From Caldilinea sp. CFX5 (lineage in GTDB: Bacteria; Chloroflexota; Anaerolineae; Caldilineales; Caldilineaceae): 64,000 nt of DNA. The translations under genes and the position numbers were made by a program. Below are positions 42,974 to 50,854 of the stretch, piece by piece. Each line of letters begins with the position of its first letter. Within the stretch, counting starts at the first letter, position 1. The notes under the pieces were generated by a model, which worked only from the letters and a program-made list of their open reading frames with translations, was not told the origin of the DNA and searched no databases. Location of the stretch: the NCBI GenBank assembly GCA_021405325.1, contig QWII01000012.1, forward strand, positions 1-64,000. Reading direction: 5' to 3'.

Positions 42974-44083
42974 ATGACTGCTACGACGACAAGCGTTTTC
43001 CCTATCGACCCGGATCACCCTGACCTGAGCGTGATTGCGATTGCCGCCGATCTATTATTGGCCGGTGGCTTAGTGGCTTTTCCGACAGAAACTGTCTATG
43101 GGTTAGGCGCAAATGGGTTTAGTGAAGAAGCGGTCGCCCGCATTTTTGTGGCGAAACAGCGGCCGTTATCCGATCCGATCATCCTGCATATCTCTTCGAT
43201 TGACCAACTACAAGACGTTGCGGCGGATATTCCCGCGTTGGCCTATCAATTGGCGGAACAATTTTGGCCTGGTCCGTTAACCCTGGTACTCAAGCGCGGC
43301 CCCAAGATTCCCGCCAATGTTTCGGCTGGCTTACCCACGGTGGCCGTGCGCATGCCCAGCCATAAAATTGCGCTGGCGTTGCTTGATCGGGCGCGTGTCC
43401 CGATAGCCGCGCCGAGCGCCAATCTTTTTTCACGACCAAGCGCCACCACGGGCCAGCATGTCTTGGAAGATTTAGGTGGGCGGATTGATGCCATCTTGGA
43501 TGGCGGTTTTTCGCCAATCGGCTTAGAATCGACGGTTGTGGATCTGACCCAATCCCCCCCCATTCTCCTGCGGCCAGGTGGCGTGCCGTTTGAGCAATTA
43601 CAGCAACAGATCCCGTCGCTGCAAGTCAAGCAAAATTATGTTGCGCTTGAAACGGAGGAGACGCCGCTCGCCTCCCCAGGTCTGCTGTTGAAGCACTATT
43701 CACCGAAAGCCAAACTTTTTCTTGTCGACGGACAAGCCGCGCACCTGCACGAGAAGATTCGCCAACTGACCTTGCAATTGGTGGCCCACCGGTACAAAGT
43801 CGGCATTATGACTACACAAGAGGAACGCCCGGTTTTTGTCGATTTGCCGGCCACCGTTGTCGCCCTGGGCGCAAGTGACAACTTAGCCGAAGTAGGGCGG
43901 AATCTCTTTGCCACCATGCGCGCCCTTGACGAACAAAACGTTGACATTATTCTCACGAAAGTCATTCAAGCCGAAGGCATCGGGCGCGCCATCGTCGATC
44001 GACTGCTGCGGGCGTCGGAACGCCGTATTGTGAATCTGGATGAAGCGACCGCTTTCGGGAATATTGTAGCGCTACTCAAGTGA
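42974..44083 (+). CDS. tsaC: L-threonylcarbamoyladenylate synthase (Sua5 form)
   Basis: 369 residues from ATG 42974. Makes threonylcarbamoyl-AMP for tRNA t6A37. The N-terminal YrdC domain has GGLVAFPTETVYGLGANGFS, FVAKQRPLSDPIILHI, PGPLTLVLKRG, RMPSHKIALALLD, APSANLFSRPSATTGQHVL. The C-terminal half (from SPGLLLKHYSPKAKLFLVDG) is the extra Sua5 domain. Monocistronic. Confidence 0.93.
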   Translation: MTATTTSVFPIDPDHPDLSVIAIAADLLLAGGLVAFPTETVYGLGANGFSEEAVARIFVAKQRPLSDPIILHISSIDQLQDVAADIPALAYQLAEQFWPGPLTLVLKRGPKIPANVSAGLPTVAVRMPSHKIALALLDRARVPIAAPSANLFSRPSATTGQHVLEDLGGRIDAILDGGFSPIGLESTVVDLTQSPPILLRPGGVPFEQLQQQIPSLQVKQNYVALETEETPLASPGLLLKHYSPKAKLFLVDGQAAHLHEKIRQLTLQLVAHRYKVGIMTTQEERPVFVDLPATVVALGASDNLAEVGRNLFATMRALDEQNVDIILTKVIQAEGIGRAIVDRLLRASERRIVNLDEATAFGNIVALLK

Positions 44084-44159
44084 CCTCAGCATCACGGTAT
44101 CCGTTGTAAAACCTTTCGCACCATCAGCAAACAGAAGCAAACGCAAGGAGGTTCTTGTT

Positions 44160-44552
44160 ATGGACCCAGTGACCCATGCGAGCCGTCAAACCGTTGCCAC
44201 CTTTTGGGCAACGATGCAGGCTAATGACTTTCGCGCCGCTGGCGATCTGCTGGCCGATGACTATGTGTTGGAGTGGCCCCAATCGGGCGAACGGGTTTGC
44301 GGACGCGCCAATTTTATCGCAATCAATGAACACTATCCCGCCGCTGACCGCTGGCATTTCACCGTTCACCACTTGCTGGCCGAGGGCCAGGAGGTAGTTT
44401 CCGACGTCAGCGTCACCGATGGGGTGATGACGGGGCGCACGCTTACCTTTTCCACTGTCCACGCCGGCAGGATTGTGCGTCAAGTTGAATATTGGCCCGA
44501 TCCATTTACGCCAGCCCCGTGGCGAGCGCAATGGGTGGAGCGAATGCAATGA
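44160..44552 (+). CDS. SnoaL/NTF2-like protein
   Basis: 130 residues with an NTF2-like cone fold: VATFWATMQANDFRAAGDLL, YVLEWPQSGERVCGRANFIA, YPAADRWHFTVHHLLAEGQE, QVEYWPDPFTPAPWR. Members are small cyclases or ligand-binding proteins. Strong AAGGAGG 10 nt upstream. Function unknown. Confidence 0.8.
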   Translation: MDPVTHASRQTVATFWATMQANDFRAAGDLLADDYVLEWPQSGERVCGRANFIAINEHYPAADRWHFTVHHLLAEGQEVVSDVSVTDGVMTGRTLTFSTVHAGRIVRQVEYWPDPFTPAPWRAQWVERMQ

Positions 44553-44568
44553 ACAACAGCCGCTCCAC

Positions 44569-44907
44569 TTAGGCAACAGCAAAATCAGTGAAGGCGCGGA
44601 CGCGTGGGTGGCGGAAACCAAGCACCAACGACTGTGGTGGAATGCCGGCCGCAACCAGTTCGTCGGCGATGACGCGATCCGTGCCGTCATGTTGCAGCCA
44701 AACTTTGTCACTGATTAGATCAATGTGGATGATGGTGTGATGCACGCGCTTATTACCCCGCCAGCCGATGGCAAACACTTCATAGTGGCCGCGTTCCTCA
44801 TCCATCACCACTTCGGTGATGACATCGGGATCGATTGGTTGCTCGTCGGCGTAGGTTTGGATTATTTTTTTGATTATGACGCGGAAGTGTGTTGTTATTG
44901 TGTCCAT
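44569..44907 (-). CDS. xisI: Orphan XisI family protein
   Basis: 112 residues. Shares with the copy at 10917 the pattern IHIDLISDKVWLQHDGTD, ADELVAAGIPPQSLVLGF and FTDFAVA. No xisH lies upstream: the 78 bp before its start lead into the divergent DUF1330 gene. Its role without XisH is unclear. Confidence 0.88.
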   Translation of the reverse strand: MDTITTHFRVIIKKIIQTYADEQPIDPDVITEVVMDEERGHYEVFAIGWRGNKRVHHTIIHIDLISDKVWLQHDGTDRVIADELVAAGIPPQSLVLGFRHPRVRAFTDFAVA

Positions 44908-44984
44908 TGTAAAACCTCTTGTAATTCAAACAAGATTCTACCACAACCCACCAGCGTACCGAAAATATTGATGGAGAGCCACCT

Positions 44985-45314
44985 ATGCCGCAACCAGTCT
45001 ATGCCCTGAACCTCTTTGACGTTACGAACAAAGAAGAGTACCTGGCCTACTCGCGCCGCTCGGCCCATGAGGTTGCGGCCCACGGCGGGCGCGTCGTGGC
45101 CATTGGCAAGTTCAGGGAGGTCGCCACCGGTAGCATCGAGCCGCGCCAGGTGATGATCCTGGTCGAGTGGGCCTCCATCGCAGCCTTCGAGAGCTACCGC
45201 AACGACCCCGCCCTCCACGACTTGCACCCACACCGGGTCAATGGGACCAGCAATTATGTCTGGCACTTGTTTGACAAACTGGAGGATCTCAGGCCAATCT
45301 TGAAAGAGGGGTAG
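44985..45314 (+). CDS. DUF1330 family protein
   Basis: 109 residues, ferredoxin-like DUF1330: YALNLFDVTNKEEYLAYSRR, AAHGGRVVAIGKFREVATGS, VMILVEWASIAAFESYRNDP. Function unknown; family resembles small dimeric alpha-beta barrel proteins. Confidence 0.85.
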   Translation: MPQPVYALNLFDVTNKEEYLAYSRRSAHEVAAHGGRVVAIGKFREVATGSIEPRQVMILVEWASIAAFESYRNDPALHDLHPHRVNGTSNYVWHLFDKLEDLRPILKEG

Positions 45315-45333
45315 CAAGGCTAACAAATTCTAT

Positions 45334-45362
45334 TTGACAATAGAATTACAAGCTGGTAATCT
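45334..45362 (+). promoter_or_regulatory. Promoter of the HEPN gene
   Basis: TTGACA (45334-45339), 17-bp spacer, TAATCT (45357-45362), 36 bp before the GTG start. Marks the left edge of an AT-richer accessory patch. Confidence 0.6.
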
Positions 45363-45397
45363 TTGCAAAACTACTATTGAATATTTTTGTATGACAG

Positions 45398-46210
45398 GTG
45401 ATCAACGTGATAGTGAATTCAACTTGGCTAGTCGACTTATTTGTTCATGGCCCTATCGCTATACAACGTCGCATAAACCTCAATGCGCCAAAAGGATTTC
45501 AGCTCGAAAACCCATTTTACAGTGACATCGAAATGGATAAGAGCCAATTCGGTGTACGAGCCACAATCACGGCCTTTGCCTCGTCAAGTTACCTAGCCCA
45601 AAAAGCTGCCTTACTTTTCTTTGGTCAAATGTTGGATGTACTAGCTTATCGCACTGATAGCCCTTTATTATTAAGTCTTACCGAGCGAACAGGTCGACTA
45701 CCAGATAACCCTGTTGCCCGAAGAATTATTAATGAAGATACTTGGAGATCATGCTTTCGAGAAGCTCGATTGCTGGCTTTATCAGAACCTTCATTTATGC
45801 GAGCGCTGGGTTGGTATCGAAAAGGATTGATAACTGAAGATCCTTTAGACAAGTTTCTGGCTTATTGGAACTCGATAGAGATTGTGGCTTCGAAATATCA
45901 CCCATCTATACCACAAGGCCGATCTACAGGCTCAAAAAGTACAATATGGGAGTCATTCAAGTTAATTTGGGGGGAATGCGAAGACTGGCCCATTATACCA
46001 GGAAATACACAATGGATTGATGTTAATTATGATCTACGCGTAAGTGTTGCTCACGGAACTAAAACGGTTGACATCAATCAAGTGGAAATCGTTCTTGGGA
46101 AGCTTGAGACTATTGGTAAAGTAGCCCATGCTTTCCTGACAAAATGGAGAGGTGAGCAGCTTAATCCCAAGTTGCCACCAGAGCTAATAAATAAGTTCGG
46201 ATATGAGTAA
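45398..46210 (+). CDS. HEPN (ApeA-like) domain protein
   Basis: 270 residues from GTG 45398; an in-frame stop lies just upstream. The C-terminal half is helical, with KFLAYWNSIEIVASKY and NYDLRVSVAHGTK. Arg214 and His219 form the Rx4H motif of HEPN ribonucleases. ApeA-like HEPN proteins act in abortive infection (family knowledge), so RNA cleavage in defence or a toxin role is possible. The N-terminal 100 residues are not recognised. Base composition is clearly more AT-rich than the flanks, a sign of transfer. Confidence 0.65.
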   Translation: MINVIVNSTWLVDLFVHGPIAIQRRINLNAPKGFQLENPFYSDIEMDKSQFGVRATITAFASSSYLAQKAALLFFGQMLDVLAYRTDSPLLLSLTERTGRLPDNPVARRIINEDTWRSCFREARLLALSEPSFMRALGWYRKGLITEDPLDKFLAYWNSIEIVASKYHPSIPQGRSTGSKSTIWESFKLIWGECEDWPIIPGNTQWIDVNYDLRVSVAHGTKTVDINQVEIVLGKLETIGKVAHAFLTKWRGEQLNPKLPPELINKFGYE

Positions 46211-46481
46211 ACTTAATGATCGAAACCAAGCTGAATTACTGCAAAAAATCAACCAAGGACTACCAGCCGAAACACAGCAACAATTTGATCTGCTCACCGC
46301 CAAACGACGGGCAGAAACCTTGACTGATGAAGAATATGAAGAACTCCTGGAACTGGTTGACGAAATCGAACTAAGGGACGCCAAACGCGTGGAATATTTA
46401 GCCGAGTTAGCGCAGTTGCGCAATGTCTCCCTACGGGCGCTCATGCAACAGCTAAATATTCACCCACCTGTTTATGCCTAA
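46203..46481 (+). CDS. Short unknown protein, truncated paralogue of the protein at 47958
   Basis: 92 residues. Residues 12-90 (LLQKINQGLPAETQQQFDLL, then RRAETLTDEEYEELLELVDE, EIELRDAKRVEYLAELAQLR) are nearly identical to residues 54-132 of the 137-residue protein at 47958; DNA identity is about 90% over 235 bp. The first 45 residues of the longer copy are missing here and the start overlaps the HEPN stop by 8 bp. Family seems common next to toxin-antitoxin genes in cyanobacteria and Chloroflexota; function unknown. Confidence 0.6.
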   Translation: MSKLNDRNQAELLQKINQGLPAETQQQFDLLTAKRRAETLTDEEYEELLELVDEIELRDAKRVEYLAELAQLRNVSLRALMQQLNIHPPVYA

Positions 46482-46494
46482 ATTTTAAGGATGA

Positions 46495-46677
46495 GGAAGC
46501 AAGCGCTTCTTCTTCCCAGACTGAAACCTGCAGGAGGGAACTTTGTTGAACTGTTGCTGGTTTGGTTGGTTGCTCACGCAACAAAAAATCAATAAATGAA
46601 TAGACCGTCTGTTTTTGTATCGGATCGAGTAAGCCGATTTTATGAACAATCTGCTCCTCTAACATTGCTGTTTGCAT
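46495..46677 (-). pseudogene. Remnant of a DUF2281-like antitoxin
   Basis: Minus-strand frame starts MLEEQIVHKIGLLDPIQKQT, followed by YSFIDFLLREQ and LLQVSVWEEEA, resembling the N terminus and the SVWSEED region of DUF2281-type antitoxins. The rest of the frame runs antisense to the 46203 gene and does not look like the family. Probably a relic. Confidence 0.35.
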
Positions 46678-46749
46678 CGTTTCTTCCCTCTCGACAGGCT
46701 ATCGTGTGCTGGTACGAAGTATACCACAGAAACAGAAGAAAGAAACAAT

Positions 46750-47085
46750 ATGAGTTGGTTATATCGTGTCTTTCATGATCGCGAAGGGTATTGTGTACGC
46801 GTCGTGTTGTATGAACGGGATGGCGCACTGATTGGTTATCATAAAGAGCCATCCGTACCCAGTGGCCGGACAGCGGAAGAGCTTGCCCAGGATCTTGAAT
46901 GGTTCAAACAAGCCTTTGAATTGCCGATCTTGACAATTGAAGAAGTCGAGGCCGAAATCGCGCAACAGCCGCCAAAACCCAAGCCAATACCCGGCAAACG
47001 GAAGACCTTGGAAGAACTAGAGGTGGAACTCGCCTTGTCAGCCCAAAGGGAAGATGAGCCACTGCTGGCAAGAGAAGCCGTTTAA
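46750..47085 (+). CDS. Small hypothetical protein
   Basis: 111 residues from ATG 46750. N-terminal beta-rich part (MSWLYRVFHDREGYCVRVVL, ALIGYHKEPSVPSGRTAEEL, DLEWFKQAFELPIL), then a Pro/Glu-rich tail. Similar small proteins are frequent in cyanobacteria, with no known function. It lies between relics in the accessory patch. Confidence 0.55.
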   Translation: MSWLYRVFHDREGYCVRVVLYERDGALIGYHKEPSVPSGRTAEELAQDLEWFKQAFELPILTIEEVEAEIAQQPPKPKPIPGKRKTLEELEVELALSAQREDEPLLAREAV

Positions 47086-47351
47086 TAGCCTCACCCAATG
47101 ATGTTGATGTGATTTTGGTGATGAAGGATTCCTTTGTCCCGCGCGAGTGTCCCCGTGAATGTGCCGGATTGTTCGATCATGCGATTGCACAAGCCCGTTA
47201 TGGCGCAAGTATTTTCTGGGTGCGTCCCAGCGCTATGCTCTTAGAGCCACTAGATGAGTTTATCGCAGCGTGGCAAGTGAAGCGCGATGGTTCGCTTCGT
47301 GGTATTCTTGAGGTGGTCGAGGAAGAAGAGGAAACTCATGATTCAGAATGA
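47058..47351 (+). pseudogene. 5'-truncated nucleotidyltransferase-like protein (PNDVD type)
   Basis: The frame opens after a stop at 47055 and reads SPNDVDVILVMKDSFVPREC, LFDHAIAQARYGASIFWVRP, FIAAWQVKRDGSLRGILEVV. PNDVD resembles the metal-binding core of small nucleotidyltransferase-like proteins. The part normally before it is absent and only GTG/ATG codons at 47109-47121, inside the conserved region, could start it. It overlaps the next gene by 14 bp, as a two-gene toxin-antitoxin-like unit would. Confidence 0.45.
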
Positions 47352-47568
47352 GGAAGAATTACGTGTAACAAAAGCGCGCATTGAACGCTTTCAAAAATGG
47401 CTGCTAGAGATGCGCCAGCGGGTTGAACCAGAAGAATTTTTGTTGATGTCAAGCGGCTATCGGCTGGAGATCGAGCGGATGCAAGCTGAAGTGCTAGAAT
47501 ATCTCTTGTACCCGGCCATTATGGCATCGATGCAAAAAACAGCAAGCACTAGCCCATCGCCTGTGTAA
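47338..47568 (+). CDS. Small helical protein, possible antitoxin partner
   Basis: 76 residues from ATG 47338. MIQNEEELRVTKARIERFQK followed by MRQRVEPEEFLLMSSGYRLE and IERMQAEVLEYL is fully helical. It resembles small proteins that follow PNDVD-type genes. Overlaps the preceding frame by 14 bp. Function unknown. Confidence 0.5.
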   Translation: MIQNEEELRVTKARIERFQKWLLEMRQRVEPEEFLLMSSGYRLEIERMQAEVLEYLLYPAIMASMQKTASTSPSPV

Positions 47569-47578
47569 ACTTATCTTT

Positions 47579-47890
47579 TCATTCTATGTCCCATGCCGCG
47601 TAAAAACGGCGCAAATAAGGGGCCAACGCAAGCGCCGCCGCCCCGCTTTCAGCCAACTCATCTGCGGTAAAGCGCGCCAGTTCCGCCCGAATCGCGGCCA
47701 CACACTCCCCCTCAGCCACCCGTGTCGACCGGCCATCCCGCACCACCCACTGCCCATGCACCATGACATGGCGCACATGTTCCCGCTTAACCCGGCGCAA
47801 CAAGAGATCCAGCGACGGCGCGGCCGGCGATGCCCACACCCCTTGCACCGCCGCCCAGTCGAGCAACGCCAGATCTGCTTTGTCAAAGCG
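47579..47890 (-). pseudogene. 3' fragment of an amidohydrolase (TRZ/ATZ type)
   Basis: Minus-strand frame KADLALLDWAAVQGVWASPA, LLRRVKREHVRHVMVHGQWV, VRDGRSTRVAEGECVAAIRA is the C-terminal composite domain of amidohydrolases of the 5'-deoxyadenosine/SAH deaminase type. The catalytic barrel, about 350 residues, is missing. Homology stops near 47890, just before the gene at 47958, so that insertion or a deletion removed the 5' part. Confidence 0.7.
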
Positions 47891-47957
47891 CCATGCGATG
47901 GTATAATGGAACCGCAACATAGACGAGTATAGATAAATTCTATAGGTATCGTGAGTT

Positions 47958-48371
47958 ATGGCAACCATTCAATTGCAATCACAAATTTCACTGGATGCGC
48001 TGGTTGGCGGCGTTGAGCAACTGAGTACCGCTGACTTAGAGTGGCTGACCAATCAGGTCTTGGCCGTCCGCGCCAAGCGTCGCGCCCCCAGTTTACCCCA
48101 TAAAGAAGTAGAGTTGCTACAAAAAATCAACCAAGGGTTACCAGCCGAAACGCAGCAGCGGTTTGATCTGCTCACCGCCAAACGGCGGGCAGAAACCTTG
48201 ACCGATGAAGAACATGAAGAATTGCTGGAACTGGTTGACGAAATCGAACTAAGGGACGCCAAACGCGTGGAGTATTTAGCTGAGTTAGCCCAGCTACGCA
48301 ATGTCTCCCTACGAACGCTAATGCAACAACTGGACATTCGCCCACCTGCTTTTTCCGCAATTGTGCTCTGA
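47958..48371 (+). CDS. Unknown protein, full-length paralogue of 46203
   Basis: 137 residues. N-terminal part (LQSQISLDALVGGVEQLSTA, DLEWLTNQVLAVRAKRRA) followed by the helical block shared with the 46203 protein. Highly charged, probably coiled coil. Located just before a MazEF-like pair. An antitoxin-like role is a guess. Confidence 0.6.
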   Translation: MATIQLQSQISLDALVGGVEQLSTADLEWLTNQVLAVRAKRRAPSLPHKEVELLQKINQGLPAETQQRFDLLTAKRRAETLTDEEHEELLELVDEIELRDAKRVEYLAELAQLRNVSLRTLMQQLDIRPPAFSAIVL

Positions 48372-48405
48372 TGGTATGCTGAATGGCTAGAAAGGAGAGC
48401 ATCTC

Positions 48406-48633
48406 ATGCTGCAAACAGTTGAAGCGATTATCGACCAAAACGGAAAATTACATGTGCTGGAGCCGGTGCAGTGGCCAAAGCATCGTCGGGTTTTGATTAC
48501 GATTCTCAATGAAGAACCAGCCGATGAGCTAGACAACCTTGCCCTCATGAGTGAAGTAGCATTAGCTAGGGAGTGGGACAATCCTGAGGAGGATGAGGCG
48601 TGGTCACACTTAGCCCAGCTTCCATCGTTGTAA
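48406..48633 (+). CDS. Antitoxin of a MazF/PemK system
   Basis: 75 residues: MLQTVEAIIDQNGKLHVLEP, VQWPKHRRVLITILNEEP, then an acidic tail with LAREWDNPEEDEAWSHL. The N terminus resembles the short AbrB-like/AF2212-like antitoxin beta pattern, and the acidic tail fits a toxin-binding segment. Overlaps mazF by 34 bp. GAAAGGAGAGC lies upstream. Confidence 0.75.
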   Translation: MLQTVEAIIDQNGKLHVLEPVQWPKHRRVLITILNEEPADELDNLALMSEVALAREWDNPEEDEAWSHLAQLPSL

Positions 48634-48986
48634 TGCCCTTTCCTTTTTCGGATTTGTCAGGCACCAAGCTACGTCCGGCGGTGGTAATGATTGATGCCGG
48701 ACGAAAAGATTGGCTCTTATGCCCCATCACCAGCAAGTCTTACAGTGATCCAGATGCGATTCGACTCACCAATGCCGATCTCAAACAAGGCGCGTTGAGT
48801 ACGATCAGTTATGCTCGTCCTATCAAGTTATTCACGGCGAATGAGAGTGTGATGGTGAAGCGGATTGCCGTGTTGAAGGATGAGGCATTCAAGGCTATTT
48901 TGACGGCAACAATTGAAGCATTGCGCAAAAACTTACTATTTGACCAAGCGCCGCGACCTGCTCAACAGTGGCACCCATTTGGTTGA
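48600..48986 (+). CDS. MazF/PemK-family endoribonuclease toxin with an abnormal C-terminal tail
   Basis: 128 residues from GTG 48600. MazF fold: SIVVMPFPFSDLSGTKLRPA, VVMIDAGRKDWLLCPITSKS, ALSTISYARPIKLFTANESV. The last 17 or so residues (FDQAPRPAQQWHPFG) are read from DNA that in another frame encodes a DUF4058 relic, so the natural C terminus was probably replaced when the module inserted. Toxin activity may still be intact, since the core is complete. Confidence 0.8.
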   Translation: MVTLSPASIVVMPFPFSDLSGTKLRPAVVMIDAGRKDWLLCPITSKSYSDPDAIRLTNADLKQGALSTISYARPIKLFTANESVMVKRIAVLKDEAFKAILTATIEALRKNLLFDQAPRPAQQWHPFG

Positions 48987-49266
48987 GATTGATCTGTTGC
49001 GTTGGGGACAACGTGTCATCAACCAGTTGCCGGCCCAACCCTATCATATCCTCGTCACGCGGGCCGACGAGCAACCCGAAGGGCGAGTCTGGTCCTTTGG
49101 GTTGAATGATGTGATCCCAACCACGCCACTCCCTTTGATCGAAGTGGATGAGTATGTACCCTTGCCCCTCCAAAGCGCTTACACCACCATCTATCACGCA
49201 CGCAATTTTCGCCATCGCCTTGACTACAGCATTGATCCGGAGCCACCACTCACCTCTGTTTACTGA
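48928..49266 (+). pseudogene. 3' fragment of a DUF4058 protein
   Basis: Frame reads YLTKRRDLLNSGTHLVEIDL, LPAQPYHILVTRADEQPEG, WSFGLNDVIPTTPLPLIEVD, ARNFRHRLDYSI. This is the C-terminal third of DUF4058, a family common in cyanobacteria and Chloroflexota. The first 140 or so residues are missing; the break lies inside the mazF gene end near 48928. Confidence 0.75.
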
Positions 49267-49376
49267 AAGCAGATGTAACTATCCTCTACCTCCTTCTTGT
49301 ATCCGTGTAGAAGACATTTTCCATTTATTCCGCTACAGTACACCCAAAGGCAAGCGTATGAAAAGGAAGGGTGTCC

Positions 49377-50456
49377 ATGAAGAGATCAAGCTCTGTACTC
49401 AAGACAGCGCTTCTTGCGGCTGGATTAACCTGGCTAGGGCTGGAAGCAGCGCGCCGACTACGGGAAGATGACCTCCGAGGCGAGGTCGCCTTGATCACTG
49501 GCGGATCGCGTGGGTTAGGCTTTTTGCTGGCGCGAGAACTGGGCCACAACGGCTGTCGGGTAGCGATCTGCGCCCGCGACCGGCGCGAGTTGGAAGCCGC
49601 CCGCGCCGACCTGGCGGCCCAAGGCATCGACATTTTCCCCGTCGTCTGCGATGTCGCCAACCAGGGGGATGTAGAGCAGATGATCAGCCAGGTGACGCGC
49701 CACTATGGTCACATCGACCTGCTGGTCAACAACGCCGGCATCATCCTCGTCGGCCCGGTGGAGAATATGACCGCCGCCGATTTTCACCGGGTGATGGACA
49801 TTAACTTCTGGGGCGCCTTCTACCCAACCTTTGCGGTCTTGCCACAGATGTTGGCGCGGCAACGGGGACGAATTGTCAATATCACCTCTATCGGCGGCGA
49901 GATCAGCGTACCCCATCTGCTGCCCTACAGCGCCGCCAAATTTGCCGCCACCGGCTTTTCCCAGGGCTTGAGCGCCGAACTGCGCAACAAAGGCATCCAG
50001 GTCACCACCGTCGCCCCCAGCACCATGCGCACCGGCTCCCATCTCCAGGCCGAGTTCACCGGTCAACAGGGCAAAGAATTTAGCTGGTTTAGCCTCAGCG
50101 CCACATTGCCCGGTGTCGCCGTCAGCGCCGAAAGCGCGGCCCGCCAGATTGTCCAGGCCATCAAGCAGCGGGCGACGATCCTTAATATCGGCCTGCCGGC
50201 CAAGATTGGCGCACGGATGAATGGGCTTTTCCCTGGGCTGGTGACCGATCTGCTGGCGCTGGTGATTGCCAATGTCATGCCGACGCCCACCCCGCAACGG
50301 GTGGAACCGCTGCGGGGTATGGCAGTCAAAGAGCAACTGCCGCCGGAGCAGCGGGCGCGCCTGGAACAAGCGACCACGCTCGGTCAACAGGCGGCGCAGC
50401 AATATAACCAATACACCGGCGAGAATCTGGATGCGTCGGTCGGTGAATGGGCGTAA
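49377..50456 (+). CDS. Membrane-anchored short-chain dehydrogenase (SDR)
   Basis: 359 residues from ATG 49377 (AGGAAGG 7 nt upstream). A short hydrophobic N-terminal segment (LKTALLAAGLTWLGLEAA) precedes a classical SDR: TGGSRGLG, LLVNNAGIILVG, Ser in NITSIGGEIS and YSAAK. A C-terminal extension of about 90 residues includes FPGLVTDLLALVIANVM, possibly a second membrane contact. Substrate unknown. Confidence 0.88.
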   Translation: MKRSSSVLKTALLAAGLTWLGLEAARRLREDDLRGEVALITGGSRGLGFLLARELGHNGCRVAICARDRRELEAARADLAAQGIDIFPVVCDVANQGDVEQMISQVTRHYGHIDLLVNNAGIILVGPVENMTAADFHRVMDINFWGAFYPTFAVLPQMLARQRGRIVNITSIGGEISVPHLLPYSAAKFAATGFSQGLSAELRNKGIQVTTVAPSTMRTGSHLQAEFTGQQGKEFSWFSLSATLPGVAVSAESAARQIVQAIKQRATILNIGLPAKIGARMNGLFPGLVTDLLALVIANVMPTPTPQRVEPLRGMAVKEQLPPEQRARLEQATTLGQQAAQQYNQYTGENLDASVGEWA

Positions 50457-50767
50457 ACGCCAGCATAAGCCCTAAAGCAGAACGAATCAAGCGAATAATC
50501 AAACGCATCGCCTGGCGCACCAACCCTGACTCACAAGTACAACAGGTTGGTATGGTTGCCTTCAAAGAGATGGGTAACGGGCGCGGCACGATGGTCGATG
50601 TTGACATTCGTTATACGCCACCGGGCGGTATCATCGGCGAGACCTTTGGCCGCCTGCTCAACGGTGTCACGACCCAACAGGCGCAGAACGACATCAGCCG
50701 CTTCAAGAGCTTGATGGAAACCGGCGAGCTCCCCACTACAGAAGGGCAGCCGCCGGGCCGCAGTTAA
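50447..50767 (+). pseudogene. C-terminal fragment of an SRPBCC cyclase/dehydrase-like protein
   Basis: 106 codons starting 10 bp before the SDR stop. From IAWRTNPDSQVQQVGMVAFK on it matches the second half of SRPBCC proteins (NGRGTMVDVDIRYTPPGG, DISRFKSLMETGELPTTEGQ). The first half of the fold is absent, so it should not fold as a complete SRPBCC domain. The frame is open, so it may still be translated by coupling to the SDR. Confidence 0.6.
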
Positions 50768-50793
50768 GGACTGACAGGGTAAGCTTGTCCGCA

Positions 50794-50852
50794 GTGAAGA
50801 TTAAGAGATTGAGAGATTAAGTAGCTGAATCTCTCAATCTCTTAATCTTCAC
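50794..50852. repeat. Perfect 25-bp inverted repeat
   Basis: Arms 50794-50818 and 50828-50852 are exact complements (GTGAAGATTAAGAGATTGAG and five more) with a 9-nt loop, ending 2 bp before the cytochrome gene stop. Arms share AGAGATTGAGAGATT with the repeat at 11265. Between convergent genes, so a likely bidirectional terminator. Confidence 0.9.
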
Positions 50853-50854
50853 TA

